A stretch of 64,000 nucleotides of DNA from Clavaria fumosa (GCA_951802425.1 OX637795.1:3514501-3578500), one strand, 5' to 3'. Counted from the stretch's first letter, positions 19,086 through 31,037 are shown. The notes: generated by a model from the letters alone, not told the origin. Made by a program: numbers and translations.

Positions 19086-19274
19086 GACCAAATAAGATGG
19101 CTAGATGACAAGCTTTAAACTTAAGAAAAATATCTTTTCTAAGACCATCCAGATGTAATTACAGAGAGGAGGGTGCCACCCAATCCAAGACCAAATAAGG
19201 TGGTAAGTCCAGCTCCATCTTTCTCAAGATGACAAGATCTAAACCTAAGAAAATAACTTTTCTAAGACCATCTA
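19086..19274. repeat. Tandem ~100-bp duplication at the gypsy-1 insertion site
   Basis: Two diverged units, both starting AGACCAAATAAG and both ending in CTTTTCTAAGACCATC. A third partial unit follows the element at 24887 (TCTTTTCTAAGACCATTCAG). Gypsy-1 therefore landed in a locally repeated sequence, which blurs its target-site duplication (ATCTA against ATCTT). Confidence 0.6.
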
Positions 19275-19563
19275 TGTTAGGATCGCTTATGTAAGCCATC
19301 CCAAAGTGCAGTTGTGGAGAAACTGGGGAGGGTTGTTGGAAGGTCACATGACCTGTGGCTGTGGTCAGATTACATAATTGTAAGATCACATGACCTGGGC
19401 CTGGGCGCATCACGTGATCCGAGGGTCCGAGCATGGGAAAGTCAGCAAGTCCCGAGGCTCTCGCTATATATACTGCGTCCTTTCCATTTTTGTACTCTTT
19501 TCCCCTTATCTTAGTATTGTCATCATGACCTTACACTTAAGTTGTGTGAGACCCAGTCTGATA
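19275..19563 (+). repeat. Gypsy-1 5' LTR
   Basis: Starts TGTTAGG. Similarity to the 3' copy ends at about 19563 (CTGATA). TATATATA at 19465-19472 is the likely promoter box; upstream lie three TCACRTGA palindromes. Confidence 0.9.
19344..19417. promoter_or_regulatory. Three E-box-like palindromes in the gypsy-1 LTR
   Basis: TCACATGA at 19344-19351 and 19386-19393 and TCACGTGA at 19410-19417, about 50-120 bp upstream of the TATA box. All three are kept in the 3' LTR (24667, 24709, 24733). TCACRTGA is the type of site bound by bHLH factors such as Cbf1/USF. Spacing and conservation suggest upstream activating sites; this is inference. Confidence 0.5.
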
Positions 19564-20134
19564 TAATACTAAGATCCGCCTGTCTGCCCTAGCCCTGTGT
19601 CCTAACCCAGCTAGCCTGGACCCTTAATTTCAAACTGTGACATGTTGTCACAGCTCAGCCCCTATCATCCTCTTCTCCTTTACCCTGCCCGCGGTGTGTA
19701 ACAGAACCGCGCGAAATTTTTACTGTGTGTAGATACACGTGACCAGACCAGGAGGAAGTCAACTGTGACCCTCCCCAAGTGATACTGAGTGCCCAAGGCC
19801 CGGAACTTTGTTTTACAGCTACGTACCAGTGAATCGTGTAGTGTACAGGGCAAGGAAAGGCCCCTACATAGTCTTTCTGTAGTTTCCTGGTCCAGTGGAC
19901 AGGGCCCTTGCTCTGTGACCATTGTCAGAAGGGTGCACAGGCAACTCATTAGGAGTTGTGGAGCGACCACCTGGGACACCATTCAGGCCCCACATTAACA
20001 AAAGTTTCATAGAATAAGAGTTCTATAGGTACATAAGTACACAGAAGAGCAGCCTAAGAGGACAGGACTGTTAAGAGATCGAAGAAATCCTGAGTGCCCA
20101 AGGCCCAGAATTTTATTTACAGCATCCAGGGCCT
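19564..20134 (+). other. Gypsy-1 leader
   Basis: Untranslated region between 5' LTR and gag. It contains a direct repeat of about 35 bp (CTGAGTGCCCAAGGCCC..., at 19785 and 20090), each copy ending in a TTTACAGC stretch. No convincing TGG-type primer binding site follows the LTR. Confidence 0.5.
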
Positions 20135-23100
20135 GTGATGGCAGACCATGTTGCCCCACCTGTAGCCCAACCTATGAGGCTTGACCTATCTGTTGCCCCC
20201 TTTGATGGGCAGAAAAGGAACTTCCGTACGTTCCTCCAATCACTTCGCCTCTTGTTTATGGCGAACCCGACTACCTATGCTATGGACCTGGTGAAGGTCC
20301 TCTTTGCTTTGAGCAAAATTACTGGAGATGGATTCGCTGCTGAATGGGCGAATATGAAAGTGGAAGAGATCCTGGGTAGTGGCGAGGCCGGAACCTGGGT
20401 GGAGTTTGTGGAGGAGATGAAGTGGGCGTTTGATGACCCGAACAACTGTGCAACTGCCCTTGCCGATATTGCAGGGTTGAAACAGGGTGCCATGATGGCA
20501 CCAGAGTTCTTCGCGAGATTCGAGACACTGTTCCGACAGGTGGAGTTGAGTGCAGAAAAGGACTCAGGAATCCTGGTCCATTGGCTGGAGTTGAACTTGA
20601 GTAGGAGGTTGGTGGAGAGGATCTATGGTGTCTCCCCGATGCCAGAGACTTATGGAGAATGGAAAGTGCTGGCAGAAAGACTGGATGCCCAGCAAAGGTG
20701 ATTTGACGCGATAGTCATGGAACGGACACTGCAACCCATTGCAACCCCCATGCGACCCACCGCGACCCTACCACGACCTGCCGTGACCATTTCGTGACCT
20801 CTTGTGACCCCTCTGCTGTGTACTCCGGATGTGGCCATGGCCTGAGGATGGGCCCCTGCTGATGAGAGACATTGTTTCCGATGCCACCAGACTGGCCATG
20901 CTGTCCGTTTCTGCCCCCTGCCTGATACACGTCTGCAGGTCCCAAGGGCCCAAACCTGGGCAGCACCATGTGCCCCCCAAATGGCGGAGGGATATGAGAA
21001 AGAGATTGCATGGCTCCGAGCCTGCATAGAGCTGTGTGAGAGAGAGAGGAGGACTCCTGCTGGGGAGAAGAAGTGTGCCAGCCCCCTTTCCATCCCTGTG
21101 CCTGCTGCAAGTATACCCTGATATACCATCTTGCAGCGGAGACATACCCGAATTGGGGCTGAGGTGAAGGAGGAAGTGAGACTGGCAGAGCGCCTAACCA
21201 GAGTGCAGCCAGAAGTGTGGAAACATGTGCCATGAGAGCTAGCCATCCAGGTGCACTTGGAGGCTTTCAGCACTGGCAAAGGGACCACAATGAAGGCCCT
21301 TGTTGACTCAGGGTGCACCAACTGCTTCATGGATTTGGAGTGGGCAAAAGGAGTGGGACTGGAGCCATCTCTCCTGCTGAACCCAATCACCATGTATAAT
21401 GTGGATGGGATGCAGAACAGGAATGGAAAGGTCCGGTATGGGATAGAGGTGCTGGTGAGAGTTGGTGACCACCAGGAGTGGATCCACTTTCTGCTGGGAA
21501 AGACCCAGTCCCACAAGGTCATCCTTGGGCATGACTGGCTCAAGCGGCATAACCCGGATATCGACTGGCAGAAGGCAGAGCTGAGCCTTACCCGCTGCCC
21601 CCCACAGTGTTCCCCATCCCCTCGAGCCTCTGCACCCCTGAAAACGAGTACCCTCGCATCCATGAGTATTCTTGACACCTGTTTTCCCAACTCTGGCCCT
21701 ACCCCCGATTGGCCCAGCCACTACCCCTTGGTGTTTAGTGAAGCGAAGTGGGATGAACTTCCCCGCTCCCGACCAGACTTCGATATTAAGATCGAGTTCA
21801 AAAAGGACCCTGAGCACCTCTCCTCCAAGCTGTATTCTTTGACACAGCAGGAGATGGTGGAGATGAACCGTTGGGTGGATGAGCAGCTTGCTTCTGGACG
21901 AATCCGGCCCTCGAAATCCCCGTATGCCAGCCCCTTCTTCTTCAAACATGAGAAGGACAAGCTGCGGCCAATCATCAACTACTCGAGGCTGAATGCACAC
22001 CTGATCAAGGACAAGTACCCCCTCCCCCGCATCTGAGACACAGTGGATGTGCTTAAAGGAGCGTCAATCTACTCTAAGATTGATGCAAAGGGAGGTTTCC
22101 CATCTATGCAGGTCTGGCCTGAGCACCAGCACCGCTGCACCTTCCTGACACCCTGTGGACTCTTCGAACCAGCTGTCATGTGGTTTGGACTGCAGAATGC
22201 CCCTGCTACCTTCCAACACTTCATGAATCATGTGTTGAGGGAGGAGATTGCAGGAGGACATGTGAGGGCCTATGTGGATGATGTCATTGTGTTTGCAGAG
22301 GACTTGGCTACACACCGGTACTGGATGGATCGGGTCTTGAGGAAGTTTGGAGAGAATGGGTTGTGTCTCAAACTCAGTAAATGCGAGTTTGAGAAGAGTG
22401 AGATCATCTTCCTGGGGATGAAGATCTCCCACAACAGACTAGAGCATGATCCAGCCAAGGGTGCGGCAGTCCGAGATTGGCCATGTCCTAAGAATGTGAA
22501 GGATGTCCAGAGGTTCAATGGGATGCTGAACTACCTCCGCCAGCACATCCTGAATCTTTCTGCCTGGGCAAAGCCACTCTTCCGGCTGACTGGGAATGTT
22601 CCATGGAAATGGGAGGAGGAGGAGGAAGCAGCCTTCCGAGATCTCCACCAGGCACTCGTATCGGCCCCGGTCTTGGCTCTGCCCCAGGACAAAGGGAGAT
22701 GGAAGGTAGAGACAGATGCAAGCAACCTGGCAACTGGTGGAGTGCTCTCGCAGCAGCAGACAGATGGAACCTGGAGAGTTGTTGACTATATCTCCAAGGC
22801 CCTCACTGCAGCTGAGAAGAACTACGATGTGTACGACAAGGAGTTCTTGGCTGTGATTTGGGCACTTCGCGAGTGGCGAGCATACCTCATTGGAGCAGAG
22901 GAGATGATTGAGATCTGGACAGACCATGCAAACCTCCAGTACTTCCGGAAGCCCCAGAAGTTGAAGCTGAGGCAGGTTCGTTGGGTTGGAGAGCTCCAGT
23001 GCTTTGACTTTGAGATAAAGTATCGCACTGGCAAGTCGAATACAAAGGCAGATGCACTCTCCCGGAGACTGGACTATGGAGAGATGGTGGAGGAGGATGC

Positions 23101-24586
23101 ACCAGTGCAGGTTTTCCCGGAAACAGAAGTCCGTGTGTCATTCACATTGGAAATGGAGATGCTACTCCAGAAAAATAGCGCGGTACACATACAGAAGCCG
23201 GAGGAGCTTGATGATGAGTGGACACGAGATCGTGCTGGACTCTGGCGAAAGGGGATAGTCACTTGGGTCCCCCTAGGAGCTCGTGAGGCCGTTCTTGAGT
23301 TTGAGCATGACCTCCCCGCTGCTGGACACCCTGGGCCCCGGAAGTTGAGAGCAGCACTAGTGAAGGGTTATTGGTGGCCGGACATGGTAAAAGATGTGGA
23401 TCGGTATGCCCAGGGGTGTGAGACATGCCAGCGGACGAAGCCCAACTGTACCAAGCATGCTGCCCCACTGCACCCCCATCTGGTGCCTGATGGTCCCTGG
23501 TTAGTGATCTCATGGGACATAGTCGGTCCCCTCCCCCTCTCCCGTGGACATAATGCCATCCTTGTTATTGTCGACAAATTCACGAAACGGACACTGCTCG
23601 AAGCGATTGGGCTCGACCTCACAGGACTTGGAGCAGCGCGTCTCCTCCGGGATCAAGTGTTTCGTGACCATGGAGTCCCTCACAAGGTTGTGAGTGACCG
23701 GGGGTCCCAGTTCGTGTCCCACTTCATGAAGGAGTTCTACTCCATGATCCGGGTAAAGGCAAATCCAAGTACTGCCTTTCATCCGCAGACTGATGGACAG
23801 ACGGAACGGGCGAACCAGGAGATGGAGATCTATCTCCGGGCTTACGTGGACCATCTCCAGGATGACTGGGCTGAATGGTTGTCCACTGCGGAGTTTGCTC
23901 TTAATAATCGTGAGCACTCAGTGACAGGACAGACACCTTTCTTCCTCAATTATGGATGACACCCATGGAATGGGGGGCTCTGGCCACCTTCTGAGGTGAA
24001 CCCAGCAGCGGACGAGTGGATGGCTAAGCTCACAGAGTCCCGAAGAGCAGCCAAGGAGGCAATGGAGAAAGCGGTGGCAGCGATGAAGAAGAGCTACAAT
24101 AAGGGGAAATGCCCAAGTTGGGAGTACTCTGAGGGAGATCTGGTCTGGCTGGATACTAGAAACTTGAAGATGGACCGGCCCTGTAAAAAGCTTGACAACA
24201 AGAGAGCAGGCCCCTTTGCAGTTGAGGAGAAGGTGGGACCTGCTGGGTATCGCCTCAAGCTCCCTCGGGCCTGGCACATCCATCGGGTCTTCAATGAGTT
24301 GCTGTTGACACCATACCACCCCCCTTCCTTCCCTTCTCAGAACCTGCCTCCCCCTCCACCCCCTACGATTGATGATGACCACCTGGAGTATGATGTGGAG
24401 GCGATCCTTGATGTTAAGAAGGTGGGACGTGGGGTGAAGTACTTGGTGAAGTGGTTGGGATATCCAGTGGAGGAAAACACTTGGGAGCCCCGTAGGAACC
24501 TCACTAACGTAACGTTGCTTCTCCGGGACTTCTTCCTCTCCCACCCTGACAAGGCCAAGCTAGCTGGTCGGGACACCCAGCCTTAA
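20135..24586 (+). pseudogene. Gypsy-1 Gag-Pol polyprotein with seven internal TGA codons
   Basis: One reading frame throughout. Gag (MMADHVAPPVAQPMRLDL...) runs to a TGA at 20699; a CCHC knuckle (CFRCHQTGHAVRFC) lies at about 20873-20914. Protease ALVDSGC follows (D at 21306). RT has SKIDAKGGF, LFEPAVMWFGLQNAP and YVDD (22271-22282). RNase H has VETDASNLATGG and YDKEFLAVIWALREW. The integrase has HPGPRK...CETCQRTK, WDIVGP, SDRGSQF and GQTERANQ. The chromodomain is at about 24380-24540 (YDVEAILDVKK, YLVKWLGYP, NTWEP). Internal stops: 20699, 20795, 20843, 21119, 21233, 22034, 23957. All are TGA and there is no frameshift, the pattern expected from CGA-to-TGA change. The true stop is TAA at 24584. 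Confidence 0.93.
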
Positions 24587-24597
24587 GAGGGGGGTGA

Positions 24598-24886
24598 TGT
24601 TAGGATTGCTTATGTAAGCCATCCCAAAGTGCAGTTGTGGAGAAACTGGGGAGGGTTGTTGGAAGGTCACATGACCTGTGGCTGTGGTCAGATTACATAA
24701 TTGTAAAATCACATGACCTGGGCCTGAGTGCATCACGTGATCCGAGGGTCCGAGCGTGGGAAAGTCGGCAAGTCCTGAGGCTCTCGCTATATATACTGTG
24801 TCCTTTCCATTTTTGTACTCTTTTCCCCTTATCTTAGTATTGTCGTCATGACCTTACGCTTAAGTTGTGTGAGACCCAGTCTAATA
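24598..24886 (+). repeat. Gypsy-1 3' LTR
   Basis: 289 bp, preceded by the polypurine tract AAGAGGGGGGTGA and starting TGTTAGG. It is about 96% identical to the 5' LTR, with only transitions between them. Confidence 0.9.
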
Positions 24887-25015
24887 TCTTTTCTAAGACC
24901 ATTCAGATATTAAGATGTAATTTAATGAAGTGGTGCACCCAAGCCATTGAAGCCAAGACCAAGAAGATGACCAGCAGAGTCTCAATCAAATGTCTTAAAA
25001 TGACTTAATCTACTG

Positions 25016-25168
25016 CATCAGGAAACATCAAATTTTCTTAACCAAACATAGCTGAACTTAGCCAGCTTAAAGCATCTTAGCCAGCTTGACACAAGTAGCT
25101 ACATATCAACAAGACAGCTAAGATGGCTAAGATGTATAAGACAAGCTGCCACTGCCATTGCCACCACC
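25016..25168. mobile_element. Partial MITE with CATCAGGAAAC end
   Basis: Starts with the same 24 bp as the MITE at 18651 (CATCAGGAAACATCAAATTT...), then AGCTTAG/GCTAAGA-rich sequence. No matching right end is found before copia-3 begins at 25169, so the element is truncated or diverged. Confidence 0.5.
25164..25168. repeat. Copia-3 target-site duplication, left copy
   Basis: CCACC here, repeated at 29379-29383 directly after the right LTR. The target was a CCACCATCACC-type simple repeat. Confidence 0.85.
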
Positions 25169-25418
25169 TGTTAAGGGGATGTCTGACGAGCCTAGATGGC
25201 TATGACGAAGAGTAACAGGCCTAGAAGGCTGGTACAATGGAGTATGGACTCCAGGGGAAGTTTCACTACTCCTTGTTTTACTTATGTTTCACATTATCAT
25301 TACTATAGCTACCACAGGCTGGTATAAGCCTTAGTATAGTTGTCCACACTCCTTAGCTTCGTCCAGAACTAAGGATCTTACTCTATTCAGACTAATATCT
25401 ACTCTATTGCTGCTAATA
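25169..25418 (+). repeat. Copia-3 5' LTR
   Basis: Starts TGTTAAGGGG and ends CTGCTAATA. Differs from the 3' LTR at TAGTTGTCC/TAGTCGTCC and CTTCGTCC/CTTCATCC only. Confidence 0.95.
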
Positions 25419-25437
25419 GATCATGAGACCCAGCGCC
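25419..25437 (+). promoter_or_regulatory. Copia-3 primer binding site (probable half-tRNA-Met type)
   Basis: GATCATGAGACCCAGCGCC follows the LTR with no gap. Its reverse complement (GGCGCTGGGTCTCATGATC) reads like the D-stem/anticodon arm of a methionine tRNA with the CAT anticodon. It parallels the copia-2 site. Confidence 0.6.
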
Positions 25438-28400
25438 TTAACCAACTCTGCCCTCCCTGGTTCGAATTCCATCTCTATTCCCAAGTTAGCCAATGATGGC
25501 TCCAATTGGGTTGACTACAAGACCAAGGTCTTGATTGCAATGGGATCCCGAGGTCTGATGGGCCATGTTGAAGGCAGGGTGAATAGGCTGAACCCATATG
25601 CTGTTGTGGATGGCATAGTAGTCTCTGGAGATGGCAAGACACCTGCCACAGAAGACCAAATCGAAGCTAGGGAGAAACAGATTGAGGAATTCAACATGAA
25701 GGAGTACCTGGCTCGTCATATCATCATCAATTCTGTTTCCCTCAGCCTTGCTCAGAGCATAGGACAACTCACCTCTGCAAAGGACATGTGGGAAGCTGTT
25801 GCCAATGAGTGTGAAGGGAAGACTCTTCTCTATCAGGTCGATATGCGATGACAGCTTCAGGAAATGAAGTGCTCAGAGGGTGAGGACATCAAAACCCACC
25901 TTTCTGAGATGTGGAGGCGTCGTGAGGGACTAGCAGGCATGGGAGCAGCGATCAAAGACAAGGATTTCACTGCTATGATGGTTGGATCACTTCCAGAATC
26001 GTTTCGACCACTCCTTTCATCCCTCATGGTCATGGCAAAGGCTACCAAGACGAATCTAGACCCCAATGACCTCAAACAATACCTTCTTGAGGAGTATGAA
26101 CACCGCATCATTCATCAGCAAGCTGCCAAGGGTGACAGTGCGTTATTCTCAAAGCCTCAGAGAGGACAGAAGGGGAAATGGAAGCCCAAATCGATTTCCA
26201 AGTCAAATGTCGAATGCTGAAACTGCCATAAGATAGGACATACAAAGGAGGACTGTTGGCCACCTGGAGGAGGTGCTGAAGGTCAGGGACCTCACCAGAA
26301 CAAAGGATCGAAGGGTTCTAAGCAAGGACTATCAGCAAACATCGCCGATTGGATCCCAGACTCCTTGGACAAAGAGTTTGCATTCACAGTAACTTGCACA
26401 TCAACATTTGAAGATGTAGCAACTGCCCTATACTCAGTCCCAGCAATTCGACAAGGCACAATCATCAATTCTGGAGCCTCCAGCCACTTCTGTGCAGACA
26501 GAAACAAGTTCAGTTCCTTCAGACCAATCTCCCAGGCAATAAATGCAGCAGATGGACGCACTTTCCAAGCTCTTGGGATAGGAAACATTGAAGCACTAAA
26601 GACAAAGGATCAGACCTTCCAGGGATACAAGAATTTTGAGGCCTGGCTGGAGACGCAGTTTGGGGTGTCTGTGAAAGAGTTTCACTGTGATGGAGGTGGA
26701 GAATTCATTAATGGACCTTTCAACACTCACCTGAAGGTGAAGGGAACCAAGAGGACGATTGCCATCCATGATACACCTCAGCAGAATGGCATTTCTGAAC
26801 GCCTGAACCACACTATCCTTGAACATGCTCGTGCTATGCTAATAGCAGCTGAATTGCCTCGATTTCTATGGGTAGAAGCTGTCTGCCATGCTGTATGGTT
26901 GAAGAACCGATCTCCTACTTGTGCTCTTGGTGGTAGGACTCCATTTGAAGTGATGGGCTTTGGAAAGCCTAACCTAGTGAACCTCCACGAATGGGGCTGC
27001 AATATATGGGTCAGGATCGAAGCAGGGAAGCTTGATGCGAAGGCAGTTAAGCTCAGGTTTGTTGGATATGATGCTGAGAGGAAGGGATTTCGAGTGTATT
27101 GGCCAGAGAAGCGAAGAGTGTCTGTTGAGAGGAATGTCAGGTTTGAGCCAGTTGAATTGACGACCACAGAAGTGATTTGGGACAAGGGGGAGCGACAGGA
27201 GGTGACTTGGGATGAGGGGGAGCAGCAGAGACTCACCATTCCAGCTTTTCCAACCGTTCCAACCGCTCCTTCCACAGTTCCAGATATTCCCTCTGCAGAT
27301 ATCATCCCAAGCACACCTGGCGAGGCAAGACACACTGAAGACGAACCTCAGGAACCCACTATTCCAAATAATACTCAGCCTACACCTACCAGACTACCTG
27401 ATGGCCTCGACCCAATAGTCCTTGAGACAGGACGTGGCCTGAGACCTAGGAAGGCTCCTGGAGACTATGCAAGGATGAATTCTGGTATGTCAGCATATAT
27501 GGTGACAGAGACTGAACCAGAATTCACACTTGCTCTGGGTAGCAATGATGATCCAAAGACAGTTGAAGAAGCCCTTGCTGGAGGAGAGTCTGAACAGTGG
27601 ACTCAGGCGATGAAGACAGAGATTGAGCAATTAGAGCAATTGAAGACATGGGAGCTGGTCCATGCACCCCCTGATGCCAATATTATCAATTCAGGTTTCG
27701 TCTTAACTTGGAAACGCGATGCATCTGGTCAAGTCTCATCCTACAAGGCAAGATTCGTTGGGAAGGGCTATTCCCAAGTCTATGGAATCGATTACTACGA
27801 GACCTTTGCCCCAAGCGTCAAGATGTCATCCCAGAGGCTTGTCCTAAGCCATGCAGCTCGAGAGGACTGGGAATTACACCAAATAGATGTGAAGGGAGCT
27901 TACCTGAATGCCAGGCTGAATGAGACGATCTATATCAAGCCACCACATGGTTATTTGAAACCAGGAGATGAAGGAAAGGTTTGCAGGTTATTAAAGGGGC
28001 TATATGGGATCAAGCAAGCAGGACGACAGTGGTACATCGAATTATGCAACACTTTCGCCCAACTCGACCTCCTACGATCCCATGCAGACCATAGTGTCTT
28101 CTACAGGCATGGAAACGATCCTATCATTGTGACTGTGTCTACTGATGACATGACACTTGCTGCAAAGTCTCTCAGGACGATTGAAAAGCTGAAGAATGAC
28201 CTGTGACAGCGATACGAGATTTCTGACTTGGGGGAGCTCCATTGGCTCCTAGGGGTCGAAGTGAAGTGAGACAGGACAGCTCGAATCATTTCCTTGTCTC
28301 AGAGAGCTTACATTGAGACAGTACTCAAGGAATTCCATCTTGAGGATGCCAGCACACTTTCTATTCCTGCAGAACCTGGGATGGTTCTAGGAGTGCATCA

Positions 28401-29115
28401 ATGCCCCAAGACTGTCGCCGAATTCAAGGACATGGAGAATGTCCCTTATGCTCATGGTGTGGGGAAGTTGATGTACTACTATGTCGCAACAGGTCCCCAG
28501 ATTGGCTACATCATTCGCATTCTTGCTCAGTTCATGTCAAACCCTGGCAGAGCACATTGGGAAGCATTGAAGCAGGTTATGAGGTATATGAAGGGTGTAA
28601 AGGACGCATGGTTGGTATTGGGAAGTTCAGACAAGGGGCTAGAAGGGTTTACTGACTCAGATTTCGCATCCCAGATTGATAGGCACTCAATTTCGGGCTA
28701 TGCCTTTCGATTCCATGGAGGAGCCATATCCTGGTCATCTAAACGACAGCCTCTCATTGCTCTCTCGACTACTGAAGCAGAATACATCGCTGGAACACAT
28801 GCAGCGAAGGAGGCGATCTGGCTTCGACTTCTAGTCACTGAAATCATCTCTCCTATCCTCCTTCCATTGCCCATCTTCTGTGACAACAATGGAGTGATCT
28901 CTCTTGCGAAGGACAACACTACATTCCATCCAAGGACTAAACACATCGATATCCGGTACCATTTCATTCGGGAGAAGGTCCAGAATCGAAATATCACAGT
29001 TATTCGAGTTGGGACTCATGAGAACATTGCCGATATCTTTACGAAGGCCCTCCCTCGCTTGAAATTCGAAGGACTGTGCTGTTTGTTGGGAATTGGTATG
29101 TTGGGAGGCCATTAG
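25423..29115 (+). pseudogene. Copia-3 Gag-Pol polyprotein, four TGA stops and an internal deletion
   Basis: Single frame. Gag starts MRPSALTNSALPGSNSISIP. Zinc knuckle C*NCHKIGHTKEDC has a TGA in its second position (26218). The protease is changed to NSGAS (N at 26467-26469; other copies have DSGAS). The sequence then jumps from GIGNIEA to LKTKDQTFQGYK near 26595; compared with copia-2 about 190 codons, including the integrase finger and first catalytic aspartate, are missing without frameshift. The remainder keeps HCDGGGEF, GISERLN, RT with STDD (28138-28149) and RNase H. Stops: 25849, 26218, 28204, 28267, all TGA. Three align with Arg in copia-1 or copia-2, which fits CGA-to-TGA. The true stop is TAG at 29113. 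Confidence 0.93.
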
Positions 29116-29128
29116 GCTTGAGGGGGAG

Positions 29129-29378
29129 TGTTAAGGGGATGTCTGACGAGCCTAGATGGCTATGACGAAGAGTAACAGGCCTAGAAGGCTGGTACAATGG
29201 AGTATGGACTCCAGGGGAAGTTTCACTACTCCTTGTTTTACTTATGTTTCACATTATCATTACTATAGCTACCACAGGCTGGTATAAGCCTTAGTATAGT
29301 CGTCCACACTCCTTAGCTTCATCCAGAACTAAGGATCTTACTCTATTCAGACTAATATCTACTCTATTGCTGCTAATA
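29129..29378 (+). repeat. Copia-3 3' LTR
   Basis: 250 bp after the polypurine tract GAGGGGGAG. Followed by the CCACC duplication. Confidence 0.95.
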
Positions 29379-29490
29379 CCACCATCACCACTGCTACCTC
29401 TATTGCCACTGCTGCCACCAGTGTCACTGCTTTGCCACTACTGCTGTATTTCTGTCACCATCACTGCTTTGCTGCTGATGCTGCTGTTGT
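29379..29490. repeat. Imperfect CTGCCACC-type simple repeat
   Basis: Trinucleotide-based repeat of CCACC, CACTGC and TGCTGC words continuing the sequence left of copia-3 (25140-25168). It marks the pre-insertion target. Confidence 0.6.
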
Positions 29491-30613
29491 TGGTTTTAGA
29501 ATGAATGTTGTCTTAGGTGTAGTGCTTGAGCACCCTTATGGCCAAAGATCCCCACAGTGCAGTCAAAGTTCAGTCTGAACTGGTCACTGAATCCAAACTT
29601 TGGTTCAGTCCTCAGATGTTCACTTCCTCACCTGAATTGAACTTGCAGTTCAGTTCTGGGTTCACTATTAGAGGGTACTGCCTAATCAGGGTGAGGCTGT
29701 GTCAGCATTTCCTGTGAAGTGCGAAGTTCCTGCAATTTCAAACTCAGCATGACAACTGTGGGTTCTCAATAACCAATAAATGGATTACCTTCAAATTTTG
29801 ATAGGATATAAACACTTATTAGGATGGCTTATATTAATATTTTCATGATTTATACACATTTACTGAGGGTGCAGGAACAAATCTGCGTTGTGTTTATTTT
29901 AAACTCTGACCTTCAGAAAGTTGTCACCCCCGTGATGTGTGACGAGTGGTCACATTGGCTCACATAGGTGTCACAGGCCCAAACAGTGACACAAAAACTG
30001 CAAATGCATAAGCTCATTGGATATTGAAATTGAGTGAAAACTTTGGTGCGAGGAATTACTCAGAGGCAGATATTCTACAAAGCCTATTGACTCAAATATT
30101 CTAATTATGCTTATATTTTGAGTTATGCCATAGTCACACCTCATATCTCAATATTGGGAAGGTATTTTAACATTTTGGTCAATAATAGTTGTAGAAAAGC
30201 CTGTTCTGAGCAAAATTGATCACTAAACCAAAGGGTGAATCTCAAAATTGAGTGAGCCTATACCATTACAAGTTTGAGTGCAAACCTGAGTGCAGCACAG
30301 CCACAGCCTGTATTGTGTGCTGTTCATTGACTTTGCTCCTCTTCCTTCACACTCTGGGCACTGTTGTACACACTCTCAGCCTATCCAGGCTCCTTCTACA
30401 AACCCTCTCATTGCTCCCCTTCCTTGTCATAACCCTCAACCACCTTTGGCACCTCTCATGGTCTCACCCTTGAGAGTGCACCCTTTTCATATCTCACAAG
30501 TTTGGTGTAAGTTTGTATGCATTTCTAGCATTCATGACTAATTGCCAGCTTACAGATTTGTTGTCTGAGTGCCTTTCTTTGTGTCTTGGTATATTTTGCA
30601 CACTCATTGTCAA
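29491..30613. other. No recognisable gene
   Basis: AT-rich sequence with scattered short frames (longest below 85 codons, no family features). I see no LTR ends or long repeats. Confidence 0.6.
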
Positions 30614-31012
30614 ATGCCAAAGTCAGCCAAGAAGAGGTCTGCCCAGTTGCAGAATTGAGAGCAGGAGATTGGATTGGTTGATGATGATACAAAGTTTATA
30701 GATGATGGAGAGGCTTTGGGGGCATCCATTGCTTCACTGGAGGCAGCCCTGAAGGCAGAGAAGCAGAACTCTGCACTGCTGGAGAAGAAATAGTATGCTG
30801 AACAGGCAAAATCTGAGGAGCTAGCTAAAGCCCTCAGTGCCAAGGCAGAGTATGCAAAGGAGCTTTACAAGAGGTTTAGAGTTGAGCAACATGCACAACA
30901 GAGAGGACAAATCAGAAAAACATTTCTGGAGCAGCAGATCACAGCCCTGAAATCAGTAGACTCTAAGAGATCCAGGGATTTCAGGGAAAACTTCCTATAT
31001 TCAGTGTACTAA
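30614..31012 (+). pseudogene. Broken coiled-coil gene
   Basis: From ATG at 30614 the frame reads MPKSAKKRSAQLQN, TGA (30656), then a helix-rich stretch (EALGASIASLEAALKAEKQN), TAG (30791), then YAEQAKSEELAKALSAKAEY... to TAA at 31010. Basic start followed by Glu/Ala/Lys heptads indicates a coiled-coil protein. Two stops in an otherwise consistent frame mark it as decayed. I do not recognise the family. A MITE lies 25 bp downstream. Confidence 0.55.
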
Positions 31013-31037
31013 ATGTGTATATAATGTAATATATATA

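Larger units (their letters stand above)
19275..24886 (+). mobile_element. Gypsy-1, decayed Ty3/gypsy chromovirus
   Basis: A 5.6-kb element with two 289-bp LTRs (19275-19563, 24598-24886) and one Gag-Pol frame that ends in a chromodomain. Gene order protease, RT, RNase H, integrase, chromodomain places it among chromoviruses. The LTRs differ at 11 sites, all transitions, 8 of them at CpG. Seven in-frame TGA codons interrupt coding, so this copy cannot make its own Pol. Confidence 0.95.
25169..29378 (+). mobile_element. Copia-3, decayed Ty1/copia retrotransposon
   Basis: A 4,210-bp element with 250-bp LTRs (25169-25418 and 29129-29378) that differ at only two sites, both CpG transitions, and CCACC duplications. 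Despite this youth the coding frame has four TGA stops and an in-frame deletion of about 190 codons across the GAG-pre-integrase and integrase N-terminus. It was probably already defective when it inserted or was rapidly mutated. Confidence 0.95.

Noticed and set aside
20650..21690. 346-codon minus-strand frame opposite gypsy-1 gag-pol
   Set aside because: No domain, no splice logic, and the plus frame has clear protease and zinc-knuckle motifs.
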